64,000 nucleotides of DNA from Bradyrhizobium sp. AZCC 2176 (GTDB lineage: Bacteria > Pseudomonadota > Alphaproteobacteria > Rhizobiales > Xanthobacteraceae): NCBI RefSeq assembly GCF_036924645.1, contig NZ_JAZHRX010000001.1:5111501-5175500 (forward strand). Reading direction: 5' to 3'. This document shows, piece after piece, positions 37,634 through 46,395 of the stretch (positions are counted from its first letter, which is position 1; each line of letters opens with the position of its first letter). The notes beneath the pieces were generated by a model. The model searched no databases. It saw only the letters and a program-made list of their open reading frames with translations, and was not told where the DNA came from. Position numbers and translations under genes: made by a program.

Positions 37634-38984
37634 AAGGATGACTCGGCGCGGCACGCTCTCGAGCGTATTCGGTGCCTATTCCTATGCTGCGCTTCTCGTC
37701 GCCGGACCATGGATTTTTACCGTGATCGGGATTTTTTGCCTGGGCACCGCGACGTGCGACGCCAACTGTGCCGATCTGACGGTATTTCGCTCGATCGTGA
37801 TCTATAACTCGATGTATGCGCTGATCGTCACCAGCCCGCTGGCATTTCTAGCTGGCCGGTACGTATCCGAGCAGTTGGATGCCGGGTGTGCTGAATACGT
37901 CTTCTGCGGGCTTGTCCTTTCGCTCGCCATCTTTGGCCTCCTGAGCATCGCGGTGGTAATGCCTTTCTACGTCTACGCAACCACGCTCGACCCCGTCGAA
38001 AAGATCGCGAGCATTCAGAATTCAGTCATGATCGGATGCTCGTGGTTGCTCATTCCGTTTCTCGGGGCATTTCGGGCCCATAACTCCGTTCTGATCGCTT
38101 TTGGTGCGGGCGCCGTTTCGATGCTTGTTCTCGGCAGCACGTTGCGAGACCCGCAGGTCACGTCACTTCTGCTGACTTTCAACGCCAGTTTCGCCATTAC
38201 GAATGCGATCCTGCTTGCCGCTGTGGTGCGTCGCATTGGCACGAGGATCGTAGTCGACCCTGAACTGAAGCTGAAGCTCGGAAGAAATTGGGAGCTGATG
38301 GCCGCCGGAGCCGCTTACGCCCTTGGGTTGTGGATCGACAAGATCATCATGTGGCGTTCCGCGCCGTCTGGCGGTCTTCTTGTCGCGGGCGGGCTGCAGA
38401 CGATGCCGAGCTACGACACTGCAATGTTCTGGGCGCAGCTGTCGTCGATACCTGTCATCGCCGTTTTCTTTGTCCATGTCGAGACACGGTTTTCCGTGCT
38501 GCTCCGTGCGTACCACAGGCGAATGCAACAGCAGGCGAGCCTGCGGGAGTTGAATGAGATCGTCAAGGATATAGGATCTTATGTGACTTCAAGCATGTTC
38601 GGCCTGTTCGCCACACTCGTTGTCGTTGCCGTTATGATGGTCATGTTCTCGCTTGCGTTCATGGACGCGCTTGGCCTTCGGCCGACGTATATGAGCATAC
38701 TGCGCGTATCGCTGTGCTCCATGGCATTCTATGCGAGCGCAATGTTCTGTTTCACGTTCTTGCTGCACCTTGATCTGCGCCGGCCGGCGTTACAGATCGT
38801 GTCGATCTTTCTCGTGCTCAATGCCACGCTCACCGCGGTGCTTCTGCCGTTCGGTCCGGAGTTCTACGGATATGGAAACATGATCGCTGCCGCCGTAGCT
38901 TTACTGGCCGGGTTCGCGTTCATTCTGAGGGAGCTGTCCTGGCTTCACTACCATGCCTTTATCACCAACAATCCGTCACTCTAG
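37608..38984 (+). CDS. pelG: PelG-like polysaccharide transporter
   Basis: Polytopic inner-membrane protein of 458 residues with about twelve hydrophobic segments, a MOP-superfamily flippase-like transporter that would move the polymer across the membrane together with PelD and PelE. The N terminus FGAYSYAALLVAGPWIFTVIGI and the motif WIDKIIMWRSAPSGG fit PelG. Length matches the family. The ATG at 37608 lies within the end of pelF, so translation is coupled. A gap of 123 bases follows. Confidence 0.92.
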   Translation: MTSVNITIERMTRRGTLSSVFGAYSYAALLVAGPWIFTVIGIFCLGTATCDANCADLTVFRSIVIYNSMYALIVTSPLAFLAGRYVSEQLDAGCAEYVFCGLVLSLAIFGLLSIAVVMPFYVYATTLDPVEKIASIQNSVMIGCSWLLIPFLGAFRAHNSVLIAFGAGAVSMLVLGSTLRDPQVTSLLLTFNASFAITNAILLAAVVRRIGTRIVVDPELKLKLGRNWELMAAGAAYALGLWIDKIIMWRSAPSGGLLVAGGLQTMPSYDTAMFWAQLSSIPVIAVFFVHVETRFSVLLRAYHRRMQQQASLRELNEIVKDIGSYVTSSMFGLFATLVVVAVMMVMFSLAFMDALGLRPTYMSILRVSLCSMAFYASAMFCFTFLLHLDLRRPALQIVSIFLVLNATLTAVLLPFGPEFYGYGNMIAAAVALLAGFAFILRELSWLHYHAFITNNPSL

Positions 38985-39107
38985 GAGAAATCCGGCAATG
39001 CACGGGAGGCGACATGGAAGCAGCGTTCCGCAGATTGCTGGCGATTATCTGCGAGACCTGCGCGCCAGCACGAGTGGCGGGGCAGCTCAAACGGGAGAAC
39101 CCTAGTC

Positions 39108-40094
39108 ATGTGGAACGGCAAGAAAGTGCTTGTTACCGGCGCCGGCGGGTTCATCGGAAGCCACCTCACGGAGGGGCTCGTTATGGCCGGCGCGACGACG
39201 ACGGCGATGCTTAGATACAACTCCGGATCGCTGATCGGAAACCTCGAATTCATCGAAGGCGATGCGCGCAAGGAAGTGCGGATCGTCAGCGGGACCATAG
39301 AAGACAGCGATTTCGTATATAAGGTCGTCGAAGGCCAGGATATCGTCTTTCACCTGGCGGCGTTGATCGCCATTCCCTATTCGTACGAGGCACCCCGCAG
39401 CTACGTCCGCACCAACATCGAAGGCACGTTGAATGTACTCGAGGCGGCCCGGCGGTACGGCGTCTCGCGAGTAGTCCACACGAGCACATCCGAAGTCTAT
39501 GGTACCGCACTCAAGACGCCGATTGACGAGAGTCATCCCCTACAGGGGCAGTCGCCGTACTCCGCGTCGAAGATCGCCGCCGACAAACTGGCCGAGAGCT
39601 ATTACCGTTCATTTTCGACGCCGGTGACGACACTGCGGCCGTTCAACACATTTGGGCCGCGTCAGAGTGCGCGTGCGTTCATCCCGACCATCATTTCACA
39701 GGCGATCAAGCGCAATGAGGTTCGGCTCGGCTCTCTCATCCCCGAACGGGACATGACTTTTGTCGGCGATACAGTCGCCGGCTTCATGGCGGCGGCAACG
39801 GTCCCCGGTATCGAGGGCAGGACGATCAATCTCGGCACCGGCGAAACGCACTCGGTCGGCTGGTTCGCGGAACGAATTCTTGGGCTGATGGACGTTGACA
39901 AGCCGATTGTCGAGGACGATGAGCGACGGCGCCCTCCATTGAGCGAGGTAATGAAGCTCGTATCGGACAATGCGCAAGCGCGGGAGGTGATGGGCTGGTC
40001 GCCAAAAGTGTCACTCGACGATGGCCTGCGGCAGACCATCGAGTTCGTCAGGAAGCATCCCGCGTTCTATCAGACTGACAGATACGTCAGATGA
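39108..40094 (+). CDS. NAD-dependent sugar epimerase/4,6-dehydratase (SDR)
   Basis: Extended SDR of 328 residues acting on a UDP-sugar. TGAGGFIGSHL (NAD binding), STSEVYG and YSASK (catalytic Ser/Thr-Tyr-Lys) are intact. IPYSYEAPRSYVRTNIEGTLNVLEAARRYG resembles the LegB/UDP-GlcNAc 4,6-dehydratase and 4-epimerase group. In a pel locus a UDP-GlcNAc 4-epimerase (PelX) supplies UDP-GalNAc, so this is a candidate for that role, but dehydratase activity is equally possible. Same strand as pelD-G. Confidence 0.83.
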   Translation: MWNGKKVLVTGAGGFIGSHLTEGLVMAGATTTAMLRYNSGSLIGNLEFIEGDARKEVRIVSGTIEDSDFVYKVVEGQDIVFHLAALIAIPYSYEAPRSYVRTNIEGTLNVLEAARRYGVSRVVHTSTSEVYGTALKTPIDESHPLQGQSPYSASKIAADKLAESYYRSFSTPVTTLRPFNTFGPRQSARAFIPTIISQAIKRNEVRLGSLIPERDMTFVGDTVAGFMAAATVPGIEGRTINLGTGETHSVGWFAERILGLMDVDKPIVEDDERRRPPLSEVMKLVSDNAQAREVMGWSPKVSLDDGLRQTIEFVRKHPAFYQTDRYVR

Positions 40095-40110
40095 GTTGCG
40101 TCTCGAATTG

Positions 40111-41481
40111 ATGGTCGTCCATATGGGAAGAGCACGTCAGTTCATTGTCGTGGTGATTGTCTCACTGCTTGTCGCGGCGGCGCTGTTGTCGCCTGGTCGT
40201 GAGGAACAAGTCGCCATGCTCGCAAGCGAAGGGCGGCACAACGCTGCGATTGCGCTTCTCGAGCGGCAACTGGCTGGCTCTCCTCGCGATCCTGACTTTC
40301 TGGCGGCGCTCGGCCGCTCCCACGCCGCGCTTGGCGAGGTGGATAAAGCAATAGACGCCTTCGATGCCTACTTGACTGTGCGGCCGGACGATCTGGCTAC
40401 GCGCGAGAGGCAAGCTGTCCTTCTGCTCCAGAGCGGATCGATCGATCGCTATCTCGACGCGGCAGCGCAGGTAGTCGCGGCGAAACCGTCTCCGAGTCGG
40501 GTAACCCGGCTTATTGAGCTGTTTCGTTTGTACGGCCGCGTCGAGGACGAATTGGCTGCGCTGCGGACCTATGCCGGCATGGCAATGCTGGAGCCGTCCC
40601 AACTCGAGCGGTTGGGAGCGATGCTCGCCGAACGAGGGGATTGGGGCGAGGCGCAGCGTTGGCTGGAGTTGGCAGACCGGAACGCGCAGCCTGGGGACTG
40701 GCAAGGACGTCTGCTGCTGCTGGAGATTGCTATCCAGAGTAACCAGCTGGATTCGATATACGAGAGGGCGCAGGCCTGGATGAAGGCGTGGCGAAGTGCC
40801 TTCCTGTCGGGAAGGCTGATCCTCAGGATAGCACGATCGGGGCACACCACTCCCGCGACAGGATTGGCGCTCAAATACACGGATCTGATGCCAGACGACA
40901 CCTTCGAGGTCGCCGGTTTGCTTGCCCGTAGAGGATACCAGGGCCTCGCGCATCAAATGCTGGTCAGGTGGGCAGAACGTGTCCCCAAACCAACCGGAAG
41001 GGAATTGCGTGCGTTCGCCCAGGCGTCGGCATTGCTTGGCGACATGAGCGTGCCACTTGGCAAGCTGGCTCGGTTGGCGCGCGATGGATCGAACGTTGCA
41101 GCGCTTGGAGAGCTGGCCGAGGAATTGTCAGATGCATTCGGTCAGCCGGCTCTGATAGCGATGCGGCCGCTGCTGTCGAAAGAGGCTCTGTTGGCGCGGC
41201 CGCTGTTTGCGGCGGAACTCTCCTTGTTCGAGGGCAATCGGGAGATGGCGCGCTGGTTCTTGAGCCGGATCGAACCCGCAGAGCTTCCAGCGGACCGGCT
41301 CGCAGCCTGGCTCGGGCTGCTGAATCGGGTCGAAGCGGATGCCGACGTGTTCAGACGGCTCGCGGTGCTATGGTCCGCCGGACGTCTGCCGGCAGAATTG
41401 ATACCTCACCTTGCCAAACAAGCCGTGAAGATGGGCGACTTCAGAACGCATGATTTGATATGGGCGTCTGCGAGGCAATAG
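40111..41481 (+). CDS. Membrane-anchored TPR protein (reduced PelB-like scaffold)
   Basis: Protein of 456 residues. One N-terminal hydrophobic segment (FIVVVIVSLLVAAALL) would anchor it facing the periplasm; the rest is helical with TPR-like repeats (AIALLERQLAGSPRDPDFLAALGRSHAALGEVDKAIDAFDAYL). PelB of Pseudomonas is about 1200 residues: membrane anchor, TPR superhelix and C-terminal beta-barrel. Only the first two elements are here, with no barrel. The start is uncertain (40111 or 40123). A role as periplasmic scaffold for the polymer or the modifying enzymes is inferred from position after pelG. Confidence 0.72.
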   Translation: MVVHMGRARQFIVVVIVSLLVAAALLSPGREEQVAMLASEGRHNAAIALLERQLAGSPRDPDFLAALGRSHAALGEVDKAIDAFDAYLTVRPDDLATRERQAVLLLQSGSIDRYLDAAAQVVAAKPSPSRVTRLIELFRLYGRVEDELAALRTYAGMAMLEPSQLERLGAMLAERGDWGEAQRWLELADRNAQPGDWQGRLLLLEIAIQSNQLDSIYERAQAWMKAWRSAFLSGRLILRIARSGHTTPATGLALKYTDLMPDDTFEVAGLLARRGYQGLAHQMLVRWAERVPKPTGRELRAFAQASALLGDMSVPLGKLARLARDGSNVAALGELAEELSDAFGQPALIAMRPLLSKEALLARPLFAAELSLFEGNREMARWFLSRIEPAELPADRLAAWLGLLNRVEADADVFRRLAVLWSAGRLPAELIPHLAKQAVKMGDFRTHDLIWASARQ

Positions 41482-41542
41482 CCGGACGCAAGCCGTCGAA
41501 ATGCCGTGCCTAGCTGCCCGGCTCCTTAAGTAGCATCTATTG

Positions 41543-41556
41543 CTGACACAAGTCAG
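41543..41556. promoter_or_regulatory. Palindromic site 3 (CTGAC-N4-GTCAG)
   Basis: CTGACACAAGTCAG is a perfect inverted repeat with an ACAA spacer, about 170 bases upstream of the ExoF-like export gene in a 245-base gap. It continues as ATTTTTGC, making a 16-base identity with site 1. Part of a three-copy motif set confined to the exopolysaccharide island as far as I could see. Confidence 0.65.
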
Positions 41557-41726
41557 ATTTTTGCGCTGGCGTTGCAGACGAAAAGAAGTATGCCAGTTCT
41601 GGGCCATACTCGGTTTCCAATTCGTCCCGTATGCCAAGAATGCATTGAAGCGATAGGTTACATTAGAGAGAAAATCGGATTCGCCGACGCTGGCTTTCAA
41701 AGCCAATCAGGAAGTGGAGCGACCCC

Positions 41727-43103
41727 ATGCGCGCCATAATCAGAAATTCCGTTCTGGCCATCATGGCGGCTGCCGTGTTTGGTGGTGACATGGCCTACGG
41801 TCAAGGCAGCTTGTCGGAGCGCGGTACAGTGGACGGCTCCGCGCCTGCGCGGACTCCAGTGGGTAACCCGCCGCTCGGCATCGGCGACAAGCTCAAGATC
41901 GCTTTCTACGAGACGATCGATTTGGGAGCCGGCAAGCAGAATGAGCCTCAGGGCGCGCTGCGGACCTACTACCAGCGCATGGATCTGGGCGGCGACTACA
42001 CCGTCGAGCAGGACGGCACCATTTCAATTCCGCTACTTGGGCGCTTTCCGGTCGACGGAAGGAATCTCGACGACCTTCGCGCCGACCTGGCCATCTCGTT
42101 CACGACCATCATCGGGCGGAGTGCGAACCTCGACGTAAGGATCCTCGACCGCTCTCCGATCTATGTGGTCGGACGGGTGAAGAATCCTGGGGCGTACAAG
42201 TACGTACCCGGAATGATCGTGCTGCAGGCTATCGCGCTCGCCGGGGGGCTCGATCGAGGTGAGGGAAGTGTCTCCGGCATGATCGAGGGTACCCGGGCGA
42301 TGGAGAGGTTGCGAAGCGCAAGCGTTCAGATCAAGCAGTTGCTTGCACGCCGTGCGCGGCTGGAGGCGGAACGGGATGGCATTTCCACTCTGCCGATACC
42401 CGTCCAATTGACGAATTCGGCCGGCGAGCGAACCACGCGCACGTTCCTTGCTACAGAAAATGCGATCCTTCGTGCTGAGCAAGCCAGGCGTCGACAACAA
42501 GACAAGGAGATTGCGTCGCGCGTCGCGGCGACGCGGAAGGAGGTGGAAGCGCTGAAGCGCAAGCTTGACCAGGTCGATGCCCAGAGAAATCTGAGAACCG
42601 AACGTCTGGACGATCTGCAAAAACTCAAGGACCGCGGTTTGGTGTCCAGCAACACTGTCCTTACGCTGCGCTCGGAGTTGGCCGATATCGAAGCGAACCG
42701 CCAGGGTAATCTCGTCGCGGTCCTGCAGGCAGAGACGCGTCTTGCCGAGGCGGAGGGTACTAGCGTACGGCTCGCCTTCGAAAACACGGCCAATCTTGCG
42801 AACGCTATCGCCGCGGTCGACCGAGAGATCACAGCGACGCAGGAAACAATGATTTCCTCCAGCGTTCTGGCGACAGTTCTCAACAGATCCAACGGCGGTG
42901 GAATCCGAGCAGAGTCGTTCGAAATTGTGCGCCAGTCGAAGGAGGGCGCAATAACTCTTCAGGCGACGGAGACGTCGCTATTAATGCCAGGGGATGTCCT
43001 GAAGATCAATTCCGATATGGCTCCCACTGTAGATCCAGGCTCGTTCTGGTTGCCGCAACCGGAATTGGCGACGCCACATGTTCACCGCACCGTCGAAAGA
43101 TGA
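41727..43103 (+). CDS. Polysaccharide export protein (OPX/ExoF-like)
   Basis: Periplasmic or outer-membrane polysaccharide export protein of 458 residues. A signal peptide (VLAIMAAAVFGGDMAYG) leads to a Poly_export domain (PLGIGDKLKIAFYE...DYTVEQDGTISIPLLGRFPV) and an SLBB domain (IYVVGRVKNPGAYKYVPGMIVLQAIALAGG). The remainder is a long coiled coil (about 190-370), the layout of rhizobial ExoF. No lipobox or amphipathic barrel helix is evident. Pel systems normally export through PelB/PelC, so this may replace them. Confidence 0.88.
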   Translation: MRAIIRNSVLAIMAAAVFGGDMAYGQGSLSERGTVDGSAPARTPVGNPPLGIGDKLKIAFYETIDLGAGKQNEPQGALRTYYQRMDLGGDYTVEQDGTISIPLLGRFPVDGRNLDDLRADLAISFTTIIGRSANLDVRILDRSPIYVVGRVKNPGAYKYVPGMIVLQAIALAGGLDRGEGSVSGMIEGTRAMERLRSASVQIKQLLARRARLEAERDGISTLPIPVQLTNSAGERTTRTFLATENAILRAEQARRRQQDKEIASRVAATRKEVEALKRKLDQVDAQRNLRTERLDDLQKLKDRGLVSSNTVLTLRSELADIEANRQGNLVAVLQAETRLAEAEGTSVRLAFENTANLANAIAAVDREITATQETMISSSVLATVLNRSNGGGIRAESFEIVRQSKEGAITLQATETSLLMPGDVLKINSDMAPTVDPGSFWLPQPELATPHVHRTVER

Positions 43104-43388
43104 GTCCCCCGATGACTTCGCTTGCTGTCACGGGTGAAGATAAGGGTCGGTAACGTTCACCGTTGTCGCGCCGAAGTTGATGAGCATAGGGGGTGGCTGG
43201 GCAAGTTTACTCTCCGATCGGGGCTCTGTCGCGGCACCGCCGACTTTGCTTCTAGTCCCCTGCAACATTGGCGCGCTTTCCGGTGCCCGGCCGCGGTCCG
43301 CAGCCGTTGCAGCCGGGCTGTAACGTAAGTGGCAGCGTTCTTCCAAGGCGGTAGCGCCGTGCGGGGCTATCCGGATGACTAGCCTTTC
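43104..43388. other. Intergenic region after the export gene
   Basis: About 285 bases with no supported gene; the short frame at 43122-43328 has no motif. It leads into the repeat-rich region upstream of the Crp/Fnr-type regulator. Confidence 0.4.
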
Positions 43389-43441
43389 GGAGTACTACTC
43401 CAAAAGATGATATCCGTTTGGCGATATCCTTTGGGAGTAGT
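43389..43441. promoter_or_regulatory. Inverted-repeat cluster upstream of the Crp/Fnr gene
   Basis: GGAGTA-C-TACTCC (43389-43401) is a perfect palindrome. It overlaps the left arm of a longer imperfect inverted repeat: ACTACTCCAAAAGATGATATC and GATATCCTTTGGGAGTAGT around an eight-base centre (43394-43441). A third GGAGTA half-site and two direct GATATCC copies fall within it. Placed about 160 bases before the regulator start, it looks like a composite operator, or an mRNA hairpin if transcribed. Confidence 0.5.
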
Positions 43442-43598
43442 CCTTATAACCAGCGATGATACCGGAAAACGAAATTCCTGCTTACGACGTATAGCCCCTT
43501 TGCCCTCAGGTAATCGGCGCGAGCAATGGTAACATAATTTTGCTGAAATTGGCGACATGGGCGCAATTCGGAGTCAACCATGGGGGCGAGGGCTTCCG

Positions 43599-44477
43599 AT
43601 GAAAATGCGGCAGATAGCGCTTGTCGAAAATTCGCGGCCGACGTTGCTACCTCCACCTACGGTATCCTCGGCCAGATTTCTTGAAGTAGTATGCGAGCAA
43701 GGCGAGTGCTTGCAGTTACGGCCGCAGCAACGCGTTCCGCTTCCTCCAGAAGACAAGGTGATCGTTCTGAGGGAAGGCATGCTCGCAATAGACGCGATGC
43801 CTGAAAGAGGAAAGCTGCAAGTACTGGACTTCCTCGGGGCTGGAGACATTGTCTCGGCATCGGCTGTCCTGCCCACGCCGGGTGTGTCGTTACGGGCAAT
43901 CACGAGCACGTCGCTCGTCTCTCTGGATCCTCCTGCCGCCGATCGGGCGCTGCCAGCGTACGATTATTGGAATTTTCTGATCGCGCGCTGCGTGAACCAA
44001 TTGGCTCGTGTGAACATTCATCAGCTGATGATCGGTCGCCTCGAGACCGAGCCGCGTGTCGCCTCGTTCATTCTGGGTCTCGCGCTGAGGAGCATCCGTA
44101 ACGATATGTCTGAAGTGACGGTCGAGCTTCCGATGTCGCGCACAGATATCGCCAATTATCTTGTCATCAACTGCGATACCTTGAGCAGGACGATGATGAG
44201 ATTCTGCGATTGCGGATTGATCGAACGAAAGAGCCGTCATGCCATTCGAGTCGTGGATATTGATGCGTTGAGGAACAAATCGCCACTCGCCTCACTGCTG
44301 TCAGCGGTATTTGAAAACGGAAGCTCCCGTTCGACGGCCAGCTTCGCGCGTTACACGAAAAGAAGCGCGCCCTCGCCGTTTGTGCACGAGCATCGTTGTG
44401 TCATTCCGCCGGTCGCAGCGACCGGCCCATTCTTACCTTCTGGCACAATGCACCCTTATGCCTTACGTGACCGCTAG
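43599..44477 (+). CDS. Crp/Fnr-family transcriptional regulator
   Basis: Predicted DNA-binding regulator of 292 residues. A cyclic-nucleotide-binding-like barrel (about 35-130, LREGMLAIDAMPERGKLQVLDFLGAGDIVS) and dimer helix precede a winged helix with LPMSRTDIANYLVINCDTLSRTMMRFCDCGLIERKSRHAIRV in two parts. It lacks the N-terminal cysteine cluster of oxygen-sensing Fnr. A C-terminal extension of about 50 residues is unusual. ATG at 43599 is chosen because GAGGG lies just upstream. Located between the export gene and glmS, it is a candidate regulator of the island, perhaps through the CTGAC-N4-GTCAG sites. Confidence 0.82.
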   Translation: MKMRQIALVENSRPTLLPPPTVSSARFLEVVCEQGECLQLRPQQRVPLPPEDKVIVLREGMLAIDAMPERGKLQVLDFLGAGDIVSASAVLPTPGVSLRAITSTSLVSLDPPAADRALPAYDYWNFLIARCVNQLARVNIHQLMIGRLETEPRVASFILGLALRSIRNDMSEVTVELPMSRTDIANYLVINCDTLSRTMMRFCDCGLIERKSRHAIRVVDIDALRNKSPLASLLSAVFENGSSRSTASFARYTKRSAPSPFVHEHRCVIPPVAATGPFLPSGTMHPYALRDR

Positions 44478-44494
44478 CGGGATCGGAGACGAAG

Positions 44495-46318
44495 ATGTGT
44501 GGAATCGTCGGTGTCGTGGCTCAGGGACCCGCTGTTGCTCCAATTATCGATGCGTTGAGGCGGCTCGAATACCGAGGATACGATTCCGCCGGCATTGCGA
44601 CGCTCGAAGATGGTCTTCTCACGCGACGGCGTGCAGTCGGAAAGCTCGATAAGCTCGAACGAAAGCTTGATGGTGAGCCGCTCGCCGGCCTAATAGGAAT
44701 CGGGCACACGCGTTGGGCAACGCACGGCCGTCCGAACGAAACGAATGCTCATCCGCATGCGGTCGACGGCGTCGCGGTCGTCCACAATGGCATCATCGAA
44801 AATCATCGCGAATTGCGCAAAGAGCTCGAGCTGGCCGGAGCGCGTTTTACCACGGACACCGATACCGAGGTGATCGCTCATCTTGTAAGTCAACAACTCA
44901 AAGGCGGCTGCAAGCCGGTCGATTCGGTACGGAACGCGCTGCCTCGCCTGGAGGGAGCGTTTGCTCTCGCGTTTCTGTTCGAGGGCCACGAGAACCTTAT
45001 CATAGGAGCCCGCAAGGGATCGCCGCTGGCCGTTGGCTACGGTAGAGGCGAAATGTTCCTGGGGTCCGACGCGATTGCTATTGCGCCGTTTACCGACATG
45101 ATCAGTTACCTGGAAGACGGCGACATCGCAGTTATCACGCGACAGGGAATCGAATTCCTCAATATGGACGGCAGGTGCCTTAAACGTTCGGCAGCCAAGA
45201 TCGCTGGCTCGGCCATCTTGATTCAGAAGGGTGAGCACCGGCACTTTATGGCCAAGGAAATCCACGAACAGCCGAGGGTGGTTGGCCACACCCTTGCACA
45301 ATATATCGACGTTGCCAGCGGCAAGATCACGTTGCCGAAGGAAGTAGAGCTGGAGCTTCGCAACATTGATCGAGTGTCGATCACGGCTTGCGGAACCGCG
45401 TTCTACGCCGGGCTGATCGCCAGGTACTGGTTCGAACGGTATGCAAAGCTACCGGTGGAGATCGACATAGCGTCCGAATTTCGATATCGCGACCTGCAGC
45501 TGGATACTGGTAACCTGGCAATTTTCGTGTCGCAGTCCGGAGAAACCGCCGATACGCTCGCTTCGCTAGAGTTTGCCAAAGCTCATGGGCAACGCATTCT
45601 TTCAGTTGTCAACGTGCCGACGTCAACGATGGCGCGCGCGAGCGAGATCGTGCTCCCGACGCTCGCCGGCCCGGAAATCGGTGTTGCTTCCACCAAGGCG
45701 TTTACCAGCCAACTGGCGACGCTGGCGTGCATTGCTGTTGCGGCCGGGCGCGCTCGGGGCGTGCTTTCGGCCGACGAGGAGATGCTGCTGGTGCAGGCTC
45801 TCGCGGGCGTTCCAAGCTACATGGGATGTGCACTCGAACTAGAACCCAAGATCTGTCAGCTTGCCCGTAAGATAGCGCGGGCTCGCAATGTGTTGTTTAT
45901 CGGCCGCGGAACGAACTATCCATTGGCGCTGGAAGGAGCACTCAAGCTGAAGGAGATAACGTACATCCACGCCGAGGGTTATGCTGCTGGAGAACTCAAG
46001 CATGGGCCGATCGCACTTATCGACAAGAATCTCCCGGTCGTCGTGATCGCGCCCAGCGACATGAGTTTCGAAAAGACCATGTCGAACATGCAGGAGGTGA
46101 TCGCTCGCGACGGCCGCACGATCCTCATTACGGATCAAAAAGGGGCATCGCTTGCGGCGGCAGCCTGGTCGACATTGATCGTTCCAGACGTGCCGCACCT
46201 GGTGGCGCCGCTCGTGTTGGCTTTGCCGTTACAGCTTCTTGCGTACCACACGGCGCTTGTTCTGGGGACCGATGTCGACCAGCCGCGCAATCTCGCCAAG
46301 TCGGTGACTGTGGAATAA
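44495..46318 (+). CDS. glmS: Glutamine--fructose-6-phosphate aminotransferase GlmS
   Basis: Cytosolic enzyme of 607 residues making glucosamine-6-phosphate from fructose-6-phosphate and glutamine, the first step to UDP-GlcNAc. The nucleophile is Cys2 in MCGIVGV; the glutaminase domain has GHTRWATHG, and the two SIS domains show SQSGETADT and LKLKEITYIHAEGYAAGELKHGP. It starts 17 bases after the Crp/Fnr gene, so they are probably co-transcribed. As a second or dedicated copy it could raise amino-sugar supply for the adjacent Pel-like pathway; whether another glmS exists elsewhere cannot be seen. Confidence 0.97.
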   Translation: MCGIVGVVAQGPAVAPIIDALRRLEYRGYDSAGIATLEDGLLTRRRAVGKLDKLERKLDGEPLAGLIGIGHTRWATHGRPNETNAHPHAVDGVAVVHNGIIENHRELRKELELAGARFTTDTDTEVIAHLVSQQLKGGCKPVDSVRNALPRLEGAFALAFLFEGHENLIIGARKGSPLAVGYGRGEMFLGSDAIAIAPFTDMISYLEDGDIAVITRQGIEFLNMDGRCLKRSAAKIAGSAILIQKGEHRHFMAKEIHEQPRVVGHTLAQYIDVASGKITLPKEVELELRNIDRVSITACGTAFYAGLIARYWFERYAKLPVEIDIASEFRYRDLQLDTGNLAIFVSQSGETADTLASLEFAKAHGQRILSVVNVPTSTMARASEIVLPTLAGPEIGVASTKAFTSQLATLACIAVAAGRARGVLSADEEMLLVQALAGVPSYMGCALELEPKICQLARKIARARNVLFIGRGTNYPLALEGALKLKEITYIHAEGYAAGELKHGPIALIDKNLPVVVIAPSDMSFEKTMSNMQEVIARDGRTILITDQKGASLAAAAWSTLIVPDVPHLVAPLVLALPLQLLAYHTALVLGTDVDQPRNLAKSVTVE

Positions 46319-46395
46319 TTCCGCGACGCTCGTTGCAGGCGACAAACTATGCGTTCGAAGGACTGCCGCATCTCTCGTTTGGATGGAGTTCGCTT

